DNA from: Candidatus Hydrogenedentota bacterium
GTDB lineage: Bacteria; Hydrogenedentota; Hydrogenedentia; Hydrogenedentales; SLHB01
DNA: 11,959 nt
Assembly: GCA_013349485.1 (NCBI GenBank)
Contig: DUZM01000087.1
Location: 1-11,959, forward strand
Direction: 5' to 3'
Shown here: piece by piece, positions 1-6,853 of the stretch
Layout: each line of letters begins with the position of its first letter
Position numbering within the stretch: position 1 is the stretch's first letter
Notes under the pieces: generated by a model
Told to the model about the DNA's origin: nothing
Seen by the model: only the letters and a program-made list of their open reading frames with translations
Databases searched by the model: none
Program-made: the position numbers and the translations under genes

Positions 1-680
1 ACCTCGCCGAGATCGAAGCCGTACCGTTTTTTGCCGGTTTGGCGCGTGGCGCCGATGGTAAGAGAGTGGCACGAGTAAGCCTCTCCTGAATTGAGTTGAA
101 TATGGGGGGGGTAGAATACGCCTGTTTGTCCGTCCTCGTGCCTAATCTTTGAATATGGGAAATCCAGGGAGACGAACAAGCCTAGGTTGTCATGTCGATA
201 GAACGCTGCGATATCCTGAATCGTTGTGCTTGCCACCTCTGGTTCTTCCGGACTTTCAGCGTACCACATGCCGACCTTCTCGAGAACAAGGTCGCTTATC
301 GGCATCAACGTGAGCGACTTCGTTATGCGGCCCGGCCCCGTCACCGCGTACTGGAGCGTCCATCGGAAATCATCTCCCTCGCCCTGGAAAGTCGCCTTTC
401 GAGCCGGGCGGCCCGTGTCCTTCTTTACGAGTTCGACTTGATCCCGTTCGGGCGTGATTGTTCCGTCCTTTGTCTCGACTGCCCAAGGAGCGCCTCTGAG
501 TTGGGGCATCTCCGCTCCGCCCACCAAGTACCGAACTTCCGCTAACCCTTCGACGCCATGTGTGAGCACCACCTGCAGTTGGTCGTCACCCACGGCAGTG
601 CGCTCCTGCACTTCGCCGGTTGCGGCGAGAGCCATGCAAGAGAAAGTCACCACTACGAGACAAATGCCTGGAGCCTGCAT
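1..680 (-). CDS. Secreted beta-sandwich protein, probable N-terminus of a glycosidase-like enzyme (partial)
   Basis: An open frame runs leftward from ATG at 680 to the window edge without a stop: 226 codons plus two bases. The start is supported by a purine-rich GAGAGGGGG about 7 bases upstream, the same type of site that precedes the aminotransferase gene. The first ~20 residues (MQAPGICLVVVTFSCMALAA) form a hydrophobic signal peptide ending in an AxA-like site, so the product is probably exported. The rest is rich in beta-type segments and aromatic residues, with no catalytic motif visible before the window ends. Residues near 195-226 (CHSLTIGATRQTG, RYGFDLGEV) remind me of beta-sandwich domains that precede the barrel in large glycosidase-like proteins of this bacterial group; that is an impression, not a match. 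It lies 73 bp after the sugar isomerase and is probably its operon partner. Its function beyond carbohydrate metabolism is open. Confidence 0.7.
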   Translation of the reverse strand, partial: MQAPGICLVVVTFSCMALAATGEVQERTAVGDDQLQVVLTHGVEGLAEVRYLVGGAEMPQLRGAPWAVETKDGTITPERDQVELVKKDTGRPARKATFQGEGDDFRWTLQYAVTGPGRITKSLTLMPISDLVLEKVGMWYAESPEEPEVASTTIQDIAAFYRHDNLGLFVSLDFPYSKIRHEDGQTGVFYPPHIQLNSGEAYSCHSLTIGATRQTGKKRYGFDLGE

Positions 681-753
681 CGCTTACCCCCTCTCAGTGT
701 TTCTTATGTGCCGACAATTCATAGTGAGACGATGGCTGTAAAGACATATGGCC

Positions 754-1575
754 CTACGTTTGCTCGAGATACTCTCGAACAAGCTTCAAGGAAGCGGCGT
801 GATCTTCCATGGCGGGGAAATACTCCAGGCCAAAGCAGCCGTCATAGCCAAGCGCGGTGATCCGCCTGAGAATCTCGGGATAATTCAGTTCGCAGTCAAA
901 ATGCTCGCCGCGTCCCGGGACGCCGGCCGAATGAAAATGGCCGATGACTTCGATGTTCTGTTCTATGGTGGCGATAATGTTTCCTTCCATGATCTGCATG
1001 TGGTAGACGTCAAAAAGAAGGCGGAGGTGGGGACTGTTGATAGCCCGTACCACCTCAGCGCCTTCCTGGGAGGACGCCAGATAATACCCGGGGTGGTCCA
1101 CATGGGTGTTCAGTGGTTCCAAGAACAATGTGAAGCCCTTCTTCTCGGCAATCGCCGCAGCGTCGCCTAAGGCACGCTCAAGATTGCCCCTCATGTCACT
1201 TCGACTCAGATGCTCCGCTACATTGCCCGAGCATGTAATCGCCTTCGTGCAGCCGATCTGATTCGCAAACTCAATTACCTCCTCGAGCCGCTCCAGACAC
1301 TTGGTGTGATCGTCCGCCAGAACCGGTGCGCCGCCAAAAGAACCGTCAGGAGAATTCACGACGACGTTGTTGACGGTAACGCCGGCCTGTTCACACGTGC
1401 GGCGCAACGAAGCGGCATCTCTCGGCTGAGCGCGGTCACAGTCCTGGCCGTCATAGGCGGCGTCGTGAAACCAGAACTCGACAACGCCATATCCACACGC
1501 CGCAATCTTGCTTATGCGCTCTTCCGTGGGTGAATCTGTGAACACCCCTTCAAGACATACGTCCAATTTCACCAT
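754..1575 (-). CDS. Hydroxypyruvate isomerase-like sugar isomerase (TIM barrel)
   Basis: A 273-residue protein of the xylose isomerase-like / AP endonuclease 2 TIM-barrel superfamily, the usual full length. Family members interconvert aldoses, ketoses or hydroxypyruvate/tartronate semialdehyde using a divalent metal. The expected metal and catalytic residues are visible: E153 in FLEPLNTHVDHPGYYL, D189 in LLFDVYHMQIMEGN, H215 in HFHSAGVPGRGE, and E251 in GLEYFP. The motifs FLEPLNT, FDVYHMQ and PGR followed by E, then NYPEILRRITALGYDG, follow the layout of hydroxypyruvate isomerase (Hyi), so that subfamily is the closest call, but substrate cannot be set from sequence. I chose ATG at 1575 rather than the longer frame to 1644: it has AAGGA upstream, matches the usual N-terminus (MVKLDVCLEGVF), and avoids overlap with the aminotransferase. 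It begins 28 bp after that gene, which indicates co-transcription. No signal peptide; cytoplasmic. Confidence 0.88.
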   Translation of the reverse strand: MVKLDVCLEGVFTDSPTEERISKIAACGYGVVEFWFHDAAYDGQDCDRAQPRDAASLRRTCEQAGVTVNNVVVNSPDGSFGGAPVLADDHTKCLERLEEVIEFANQIGCTKAITCSGNVAEHLSRSDMRGNLERALGDAAAIAEKKGFTLFLEPLNTHVDHPGYYLASSQEGAEVVRAINSPHLRLLFDVYHMQIMEGNIIATIEQNIEVIGHFHSAGVPGRGEHFDCELNYPEILRRITALGYDGCFGLEYFPAMEDHAASLKLVREYLEQT

Positions 1576-1603
1576 GGTTTGTTCCTTCTTGCGCGGCCAT
1601 ACG

Positions 1604-2899
1604 CTATAGCAGGGCCTTCGCCACTTTCCTGATGCCCGCGGCAATCATGTCGCAGTCTTGCTCAGTCATCTGAGGCGGAATGTCGATGTGAACCGCGCGC
1701 CCTAGTAGGTTCAAGGTATTTGGGCACATGTCCTCGCTATAGGATACGTCTCTTCCCTTATGATAAGGACAAGTCCACGGGCAGCCTTCACGCGTGGAGG
1801 TTTGTTTGCCCAAAAGGTGCTTCCAGTGGGCGTAGATGTGCCAATCGGGAATCCCTTTGTTGAAAACGCCCGCTGCGTCAATTCCTTCGGCCTGCAATGC
1901 CTCAACGAACGGCGCAACCTTGCCCCGTTCCTCAAGCATGAACATGAGGCAGATACCGGTGTCGCCCTCCTCGTCATGAAGTCGCCGCATTGCGATACGT
2001 TCGATATCGTTGATCTGATTCTTTATCCGGCGTTTGTTCTCCCGCATTTTCTCTAAAAGGCCATCGAGTTTGTCGAGCTGAGCCAGCATCACCGCGCCGG
2101 CCAGTTCACCCATCCTGAAGTTGACGCCGCAAAAAAGCTCGCCCTGGTAGCGTTCCGGGGCAAATCGATCCGGGCGCCAACACGCCGCGGTATCATGATA
2201 CCCCATGAGGCGGTCATACAGTCGGGCATCGTTTGTGATACACATTCCGCCTTCGCCCGCAGTGATCATCTTGTGATACTGAAAACTGAAACACCCTATA
2301 TCCCCAAACGTCCCCAGTTTCTTCCCCTTGTAGGAGCCGCCACACGCTTGAGCGACGTCCTCGATAAGGAACAGACGGTTACTCTTGCATATGTTAACAA
2401 GACGTTCCATATCGCAAGGCGCTCCCCGCATGTGAACAGCAATAACGGCTTTCGTGCTGTCTGTGAGCCGCCGCTCGAGATCGTCAAGGTCCAAGGTGAA
2501 CGTGTCGTCAATATCGCAGATCATGGGAATCGCTTTGGCGGCAACGATCGACGCCGCCGAGGCGAAGAACGTGTATCCATTCACGATCACTTCGTCTCCT
2601 GGTCCCACGCCGCCGGCAACCAATGCGCTGATTAGTGTGGAAGTGCACGAATTCATTGCCAATGCGTGTTCTGCGCCGAATTTGGCCGCGAACCGCTTCT
2701 CGAGTTCGGCGACTTTCGATGGATGGTCCTCGGGTCCGTAATATCGGAAGAGATACTTGTGGTCCAGAACCTCGAGAACCTCTCGTTTTTCCTCTTCGCC
2801 TATTTCCTGGCCGCCGGGATACATGGCGATATTGGGCGTGGTCTTTGCCTTTGGTCCCCCTTTGATGGCCAGTTTATCATTCTTTGCGTGTTTGAACAT
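1604..2899 (-). CDS. DegT/DnrJ/EryC1/StrS family PLP-dependent aminotransferase
   Basis: A 431-residue fold-type I PLP enzyme of the family that aminates keto-sugars or keto-cyclitols. Visible landmarks: the N-terminal region AIKGGPKAKT; a Ser/Thr-rich phosphate-binding stretch NSCTSTLISAL near 83-93; GDEVIVNGYTF at 101-111; E180-D181 with A183-Q184 (the EDxAQ motif that binds the pyridine ring); and the Schiff-base lysine K210 in FSFQYHKMITAGEGG. The C-terminus (GRAVHIDIPPQMTEQD) is typical of members related to scyllo-inosose aminotransferase, but the substrate is not assignable. A longer frame opens at 3073 and overlaps the upstream gene; I prefer ATG at 2899 because GAGAGGGGG lies 3 bases upstream and the family homology begins there. 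It lies 58 bp after the UroD-like gene and 28 bp before the isomerase, in one probable operon. The insert rich in Cys and Trp at about 383-400 (EGCPWTCPYH) is notable. Confidence 0.92.
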   Translation of the reverse strand: MFKHAKNDKLAIKGGPKAKTTPNIAMYPGGQEIGEEEKREVLEVLDHKYLFRYYGPEDHPSKVAELEKRFAAKFGAEHALAMNSCTSTLISALVAGGVGPGDEVIVNGYTFFASAASIVAAKAIPMICDIDDTFTLDLDDLERRLTDSTKAVIAVHMRGAPCDMERLVNICKSNRLFLIEDVAQACGGSYKGKKLGTFGDIGCFSFQYHKMITAGEGGMCITNDARLYDRLMGYHDTAACWRPDRFAPERYQGELFCGVNFRMGELAGAVMLAQLDKLDGLLEKMRENKRRIKNQINDIERIAMRRLHDEEGDTGICLMFMLEERGKVAPFVEALQAEGIDAAGVFNKGIPDWHIYAHWKHLLGKQTSTREGCPWTCPYHKGRDVSYSEDMCPNTLNLLGRAVHIDIPPQMTEQDCDMIAAGIRKVAKALL

Positions 2900-2957
2900 G
2901 GTCCCCCTCTCGCAGACCGCGTCATGCTTGCTGACTCCAGTTAGCCCCGAACGCTTC

Positions 2958-4133
2958 CTACTCGCCGCTCGCGGTCTTTTCCCTTTTCTCATCCATACAC
3001 GTCGTCGAATTGGCGTAACCCAGGTAGTAACCGTGTTTCTCGACCGCACGGTAGAAAGCCAAGATGTTCTCAAGCGGCGTATCAGGTTGAATATTATGAG
3101 AAGGCCCTAAGATCAGCCCGCCCCCGGGGCCAACGGTCCGAATGCGGCGTTCCACCTCTTGCTCGACGTCTTCCGGCGTACCGAATGGCAGCACCTCCTG
3201 TATGTCGACCGTTCCCCAGAAACAAAGGTTTTGACCAAACCGTTTCTTAAGATGCGCCGGATCCATTGCCTTGGGCTGCACGGCGTTCAGTATGTCAACG
3301 CCGACCTCAATAAACTCCGGAAGCAACGGTTCGATGTTCCCGTCGCTGTGGTAGGCAATCTTCACCTCCGGATTCACGTCCTTAAACGCACCTATTAATT
3401 GGGCATAAAGCGGCTTGAAGAACTCACGCCACATCTCTGGTGACATCAGCAAGGACGCTTGCGTGCCAAAGTCATCACCCATCCATATGATATCTACGCC
3501 TATCTCCGCCAGCGTCGTTCCGGTGACCAGCTGAAATTCATACAACTTCCCAAGAAGTTTGTTAGCGAAGTCCCTATTCACTGCAAGGTCTACCATGAAC
3601 CGATCAAATCCTCGTAGATACCACGCGCCCTCGAAAGTTGTGCAAGGCATTGCACCCACAATCGCGTGGGTGTTTCCATGCTCCCGAACGAGTTTTCGAG
3701 CGGCCTCATACCGCCACGACTCGGTGGGGTCAGGGCACGCGTAGGAGTCCAGCCGTCGCTCGTCCTCAAGCGGACGGCCCACCACTTCCGTGTAACGCCC
3801 GCCGGGGATGTCGACCCATCGCCACCTCAGTCCCCACTCACACGTATACTCCGGGGCATCGTCCACCGCATAGAAACTCGTGGCAATGCCGTGCCACGCC
3901 ACCAGCAAATCGTGGCCGAGGGCAATAGGCAGATCCGAGATCTCGCCCGTGTACGCCTCGACAGTGGCGTCACTCAGCCCAAGATGCGTGGAGATCTTCT
4001 CCGCCGCTTCAGGCGTAAAATCCACCTGGATCGGCACCCGATCGGGTTCTTCGTGGTGCAAGGCAGTCAGCACGCGCTGACGCGACGTCATCGCAGCCGG
4101 TTTCTTTTCAGGCAATTCAACAGTCTTGTCCAC
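2958..4133 (-). CDS. Uroporphyrinogen decarboxylase (URO-D) superfamily protein, not HemE
   Basis: A 391-residue protein of the URO-D/methyltransferase superfamily. The N-terminal motif RQRVLTALHHEEPDRVPIQVDF (17-38, the signature of the family) and the barrel segments GVDIIWMGDDFG (212-223), FWGTVDIQEVLPFGTP (305-320) and LGPSHNIQPDTP (342-353) are clear. HemE active-site motifs are absent. The position where corrinoid/CoM methyltransferases (MtaA, CmuA types) carry a zinc-binding H-x-C is here H262-S263-D264-G265-N266, so the zinc thiolate is lost; this matches a large uncharacterised branch common in this kind of bacterium. Reaction unknown. The listed start is GTG at 4133, with TAGGGA about 8-10 bases upstream; ATG at 4091 (MTSRQRVL) is the alternative and would keep the whole fold. 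It is the first gene of the tightly spaced set that continues with the aminotransferase and isomerase. Confidence 0.85.
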   Translation of the reverse strand: MDKTVELPEKKPAAMTSRQRVLTALHHEEPDRVPIQVDFTPEAAEKISTHLGLSDATVEAYTGEISDLPIALGHDLLVAWHGIATSFYAVDDAPEYTCEWGLRWRWVDIPGGRYTEVVGRPLEDERRLDSYACPDPTESWRYEAARKLVREHGNTHAIVGAMPCTTFEGAWYLRGFDRFMVDLAVNRDFANKLLGKLYEFQLVTGTTLAEIGVDIIWMGDDFGTQASLLMSPEMWREFFKPLYAQLIGAFKDVNPEVKIAYHSDGNIEPLLPEFIEVGVDILNAVQPKAMDPAHLKKRFGQNLCFWGTVDIQEVLPFGTPEDVEQEVERRIRTVGPGGGLILGPSHNIQPDTPLENILAFYRAVEKHGYYLGYANSTTCMDEKREKTASGE

Positions 4134-4379
4134 AGAGTGTTCCCTACTTCTTAGACAATGTCAATTGCGCATTAGGTTGCCTGCGCGTGGCTGAAGCCGC
4201 CTCTCTTTAGAAGAATCATCTCAGAACAGGATCTGGATAGCCCCTTTAATGACCCCGGAATACGCACCTCAGAAACTGCAACACACGCGTCGACTCCTCG
4301 GAGGACATGACGACGCGGTCGCACCGCCAAGATTCTCAGCGGAATGCCTGCCAAATGCCCCCGATTCGTCAAGTCGAAC
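4134..4379. other. 246-bp gap between lipoprotein and UroD-like genes, with a GC-rich inverted repeat
   Basis: No convincing gene. CGCGTCG at 4286-4292 is repeated in inverted form at 4311-4317 (18-base loop). No T-run follows on either strand, so this is not a standard intrinsic terminator. I looked for a leftward sigma70 promoter here and found only an isolated TTGACA-like box about 25 bases upstream of the GTG start, without a good -10. The UroD-like operon may therefore depend on transcription from upstream or on a non-standard promoter. Confidence 0.4.
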
Positions 4380-4592
4380 CTAACGCTTCTTCGAAGCACC
4401 GAAAGCTGACGCTCCTGTGGCCTTTTGGTGGTATTCCATAGTCTTTTTCAGAATATCTTGTGTCTTCTTGTGTGCCTCGAGTTCCTCCTCAGTCATTTCA
4501 GGAGCAATGTACTCGATCTCTTTTGAGCCACCGCAACCAGCCACGGACACAACCAGGATAAGACAAACCAACCCAAAACGCAGCGTCATCAT
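4380..4592 (-). CDS. Small lipoprotein
   Basis: A 70-residue product with a lipoprotein signal: a short charged start (MMTLR), a hydrophobic stretch (FGLVCLILVVSV) and lipobox VAGC with the lipid-modified Cys at residue 20, followed by GGS. The mature part of about 50 residues is highly charged and probably one helix (PEMTEEELEAHKKTQDILKK), ending in Lys/Arg. The frame extends to 4697, but the extra N-terminus would spoil the signal peptide. GGAGG at 4608-4604 lies 11 bases before ATG 4592, which decides the start; ATG 4610 (76 residues, acidic N-terminus) is a weaker alternative. It lies 153 bp downstream of the pseudopilin gene and probably shares its promoter. I do not recognise a named family; membrane anchoring is the only function supported. 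Confidence 0.72.
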   Translation of the reverse strand: MMTLRFGLVCLILVVSVAGCGGSKEIEYIAPEMTEEELEAHKKTQDILKKTMEYHQKATGASAFGASKKR

Positions 4593-4676
4593 GAGTACGA
4601 AATCCTCCATGCCTGCTCGAAGACAATGTGGGTCAGTCAGGAACGCCCTTTCCCGCGCACTTTTGGCGAGTGCTGC

Positions 4677-4705
4677 GGCGGGCATCGTCAGCCCCAAAGC
4701 CCGCC
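4677..4705 (-). repeat. Hairpin-forming inverted repeat downstream of pseudopilin gene
   Basis: GGCGGGC (4677-4683) pairs with GCCCGCC (4699-4705), giving a 7-bp GC stem with a 15-base loop. It lies 41 bp after the pseudopilin stop and before the lipoprotein start. There is no T-tract after it in the direction of transcription, so it may be an RNA-stabilising or attenuating stem rather than a terminator. Low confidence in any role. Confidence 0.3.
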
Positions 4706-4745
4706 ACAGCCAAGCCGAATCACGATCGGGAAAAGTTGACAGCCA

Positions 4746-5837
4746 TCAACCTGAACCGCCAAGGTGGTTCCAGTTCGCGGTCATTAGGTTCCCAAACGCC
4801 GGAAGATCAGGAATGAAGCACGGCGCCTTGGTGTTGAACCGAATGAACTCGACGTGGCCATCCATGTACAAGCAGTTAATTCCGCCCGGCAAGTGGTTGA
4901 ATTGGAGCAAGCCGTCCTTCCCGATGCCCATCACGTCCGCATACGCTATGTAGGTCCACGCGTCCCACATCACCCATAGGTCGCTTTGGCCCATGTTCGT
5001 GGCAGCAGGATTGTTGATATCCGTGATGAAATAACGCTCGATGCCCTCTCTGAGACGACGGATCCCCTCATCCCTTATCCACGTCGTGCCGTCGTCGTCA
5101 TACGCATAAGCGTCCCAGAGGTGGCAGTAGGGGTCCTCGGGAAGACCAAGGCTGAGAAAGAAGATACAATAGCCGCCGAACATGTTGTGCGCGGCGTCAA
5201 TGTCCTCCTGCCCTACCCATTCATGCACAGACATGCTCGCCAACAACGTGTCCTCACAGCCGGTCTTGTCGCCCGCTCGCGATGTCTCGGCATACTTCAC
5301 CGGTTCGCTCAACGGCAACGTGTTGACACCGCCAATCATGTTATGGAACATGGATACGGTTACTGTGGCATACGGGTTGTAGACGTATGAGGGCCCTATG
5401 TTTAGATAGTAGTTAAGGCAGTCTTGTGATACTGCACCGCTTGGGACGCCCTCAGCCAGTCTGCGGATCTGGGCCGCGTAGTCTTCCTGAATCCCGAAGT
5501 CCCCATAGTTCGCCATTTGGACTACTTCGATTCTGGGATCAGAAGGACAGATATTGATATTGGGGTCGGTCCAATACTCCGGATAAAGCTCCTGACCGTC
5601 GATGCACCCCTGCACGGCATGGGTCCTCGTCTTGCCCATACCAGGCCACATGTTCCTCTTGGCTTCGTTTGCGTACATCTTGCAGATCAAGCCCCATTGC
5701 TTGAGATTGCTCGCGCAGGAGGCCCGTCGCGCGGCCTCACGCGCTCGAGACAGTGCAGGCAGCAGAATCGCCGCCAGAATGCCGATGATGGCTATCACCA
5801 CCAGCAACTCTATCAATGTGAATCCTTTTCTTGACAT
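4746..5837 (-). CDS. Type II secretion/type IV pseudopilin with H-X-DG C-terminal motif
   Basis: A 363-residue pseudopilin-like protein. The class III leader MSRKG is followed by FTLIELLVVIAIIGILAAIL: cleavage after G5, N-methylation of F6, and the conserved mature Glu-5 at E10. The hydrophobic helix runs to about residue 28 and continues into an amphipathic helix (RAREAARRASCASNLKQWGL). Near the C-terminus, H315 with D326-G327 in NHLPGGINCLYMDGHVEF is the H-X9-DG-type motif found in the expanded pseudopilin families of Planctomycetes-like bacteria; here the spacing is ten residues instead of nine. Nine or more cysteines in the globular part may form disulfides. ATG 5837 has GAGAGG about 11 bases upstream. 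It is the first gene after a near-consensus promoter (6144-6116) with two operator sites. Probable location: envelope or surface. Such proteins are numerous in these genomes and their individual roles are unknown. Confidence 0.9.
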   Translation of the reverse strand: MSRKGFTLIELLVVIAIIGILAAILLPALSRAREAARRASCASNLKQWGLICKMYANEAKRNMWPGMGKTRTHAVQGCIDGQELYPEYWTDPNINICPSDPRIEVVQMANYGDFGIQEDYAAQIRRLAEGVPSGAVSQDCLNYYLNIGPSYVYNPYATVTVSMFHNMIGGVNTLPLSEPVKYAETSRAGDKTGCEDTLLASMSVHEWVGQEDIDAAHNMFGGYCIFFLSLGLPEDPYCHLWDAYAYDDDGTTWIRDEGIRRLREGIERYFITDINNPAATNMGQSDLWVMWDAWTYIAYADVMGIGKDGLLQFNHLPGGINCLYMDGHVEFIRFNTKAPCFIPDLPAFGNLMTANWNHLGGSG

Positions 5838-6089
5838 CGGTAAAATACCTCTCTGTTTCTGGAGTTGCCCCCGTCTAGGCCTTGTTGTTGTCCCGTCTGA
5901 TAGTCACTGCTTCCGGAATACCCAAGCGGTCTGAACTGCGCAGAACATCACCATCCTCTTGAATCCGCATCCCCCCTTTCTTCCGAGGCCGTGATTGCCC
6001 AACATAAGGTTCTCCCCTGAACCTAGAGCCCCCCAAGCCCGCCACTCCGTCGCCTGTCTCTCTGGCGCCTTGCAGAGCCGCCCCAGGCC
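5838..6089 (-). other. Long untranslated leader of the pseudopilin gene
   Basis: From the expected transcription start near 6109 to ATG 5837 is about 270 bases, unusually long for a bacterial 5' leader. No protein family is recognisable in any frame, and I see no known riboswitch consensus. It holds purine runs such as GAAAGGGGGG near 5967-5976 (minus strand) that could be internal ribosome sites for short peptides. Confidence 0.4.
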
Positions 6090-6105
6090 GTTCGCTAAAC
6101 CGAAC
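6090..6105. promoter_or_regulatory. Operator-like palindrome, promoter-proximal (pseudopilin promoter)
   Basis: GTTCGCTAAACCGAAC, a 16-bp imperfect palindrome and one of six copies of the motif GTTYGGTAWACYRAAC in this window. It starts 10 bp downstream of the -10 box of the leftward promoter, so it would cover the transcription start, a classic repressor position. Confidence 0.75.
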
Positions 6106-6115
6106 ACCAAAGGCC

Positions 6116-6144
6116 AATATAATGCATATTTCGCAATTTGTCAA
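6116..6144 (-). promoter_or_regulatory. Sigma70-type promoter for the pseudopilin gene
   Basis: On the minus strand TTGACA (6144-6139) is followed after exactly 17 bases by TATATT (6121-6116): 6/6 and 5/6 matches to the consensus boxes with optimal spacing. The spacer is AT-rich. Expected start of transcription is near 6109, leading to the pseudopilin ATG at 5837. Confidence 0.82.
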
Positions 6145-6194
6145 GGCGTTTTTTCTGCAAAATGGTACCAAGGTAATCGGCGTTCCCTGCTCGC

Positions 6195-6210
6195 GTTCGA
6201 TAAACCAAAC
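6195..6210. promoter_or_regulatory. Operator-like palindrome, promoter-distal (pseudopilin promoter)
   Basis: GTTCGATAAACCAAAC, another copy of the six-member palindrome. Its centre is 105 bp upstream of the centre of the copy at 6090-6105, ten turns of B-DNA, which puts both sites on the same helix face. Confidence 0.72.
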
Positions 6211-6853
6211 AATAGCCCGCCTGAGAGCACACACAGTGTCTACACGCGCATTGCCCGGCGCCTGCGAGGGCAAGCCCATGCCTTCAGATGATGTAAGCTA
6301 TTCATTTTAAGTATCTTACAGAATACGTCCGCCTTCGCCAGTCTCGTCTTGCACCGCCAAACGGCGCGTGGTCCGGGGAGCGTAACGAGTGGCGCAGTTA
6401 GACCGGCTTGCGCAAGTAGCCGATGAAAGTAGTGGGAGCGCAGCAACGATGGGGCTCGAAGCTGCTGCGGAGACTGCGTTGAATGTAACTCAACCCTTGG
6501 CAGGGCGAACAGCATCAACAGTCTGCCGGACTTAGGCTTTTGCCAAAGAGCGCAACGCCCAGTATTGCCCTGTATTGGACGGTCGCGACATCGGGAGAAA
6601 TTGAAACACCGACCGCCTGAATATGCAACAAGCGCCACAAGATGGCCTAAGTCCGACACACTGTTAGCCCAGACAAATCCCAGGAAACCGCGGCGAAGTG
6701 ACGGAGATGCCTGCGAATGCAGGGCGCACAACCGAGACCCGCCGAGGCGCAAGGCGGCGAGCACGCCGACCGACCGCAACGCAGTAGCCGCAGGTAGATG
6801 CGCCGCCGCAGTAGATTGCCTGCCACTTGTCCGGGCCAGAGGTGCTAGGAGCG
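6211..6853. other. 643-bp stretch without a supportable gene
   Basis: The longest open frame here (minus strand, 6240-6779) is composed of low-complexity Arg/Leu/Ser/Pro sequence, has no ribosome site or known domain, and crosses an inverted-repeat pair, so I do not call it a gene. Small structures seen: TGTAAG (6292-6297) with CTTACA (6315-6320); the perfect palindrome CTTGCGCAAG at 6407-6416; CGCAGCA (6439-6445) with TGCTGCG (6463-6469); and the long inverted pair listed separately. The stretch may be the decayed remains of mobile DNA. Confidence 0.5.
6517..6665. repeat. 149-bp segment bounded by 21-bp inverted repeats (MITE-like)
   Basis: The 21 bases at 6517-6537 (AACAGTCTGCCGGACTTAGG plus one C) recur in inverted orientation at 6645-6665 with 19 of 21 matches. 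The interior (107 bp) is non-coding. The size and terminal repeats resemble a miniature inverted-repeat element or paired IS ends. I found no clear flanking target duplication, so mobility is not shown. Confidence 0.5.

Noticed and set aside
104..111. Run of eight G in the partial secreted protein gene as a phase-variable tract
   Set aside because: A single 8-base run inside an intact frame, encoding Pro-Pro, is not enough evidence for slippage.
2900..3073. N-terminal extension of the aminotransferase
   Set aside because: It overlaps the end of the UroD-like gene and is Arg/Ser-rich without family similarity; ATG 2899 has a good ribosome site.
6292..6320. TGTAAG/CTTACA inverted pair, with CATTTTAAGTATCTTAC resembling the IS repeat at 7738
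   Set aside because: Similarity needs gaps, is short and AT-rich, and no transposase sequence is adjacent; too weak to call an IS end.
6240..6779. 179-codon open frame on the minus strand in the gene-poor stretch
   Set aside because: Low-complexity composition, no ribosome site or domain, and it runs through both arms of the 21-bp inverted repeat; more likely a chance frame in GC-rich DNA.
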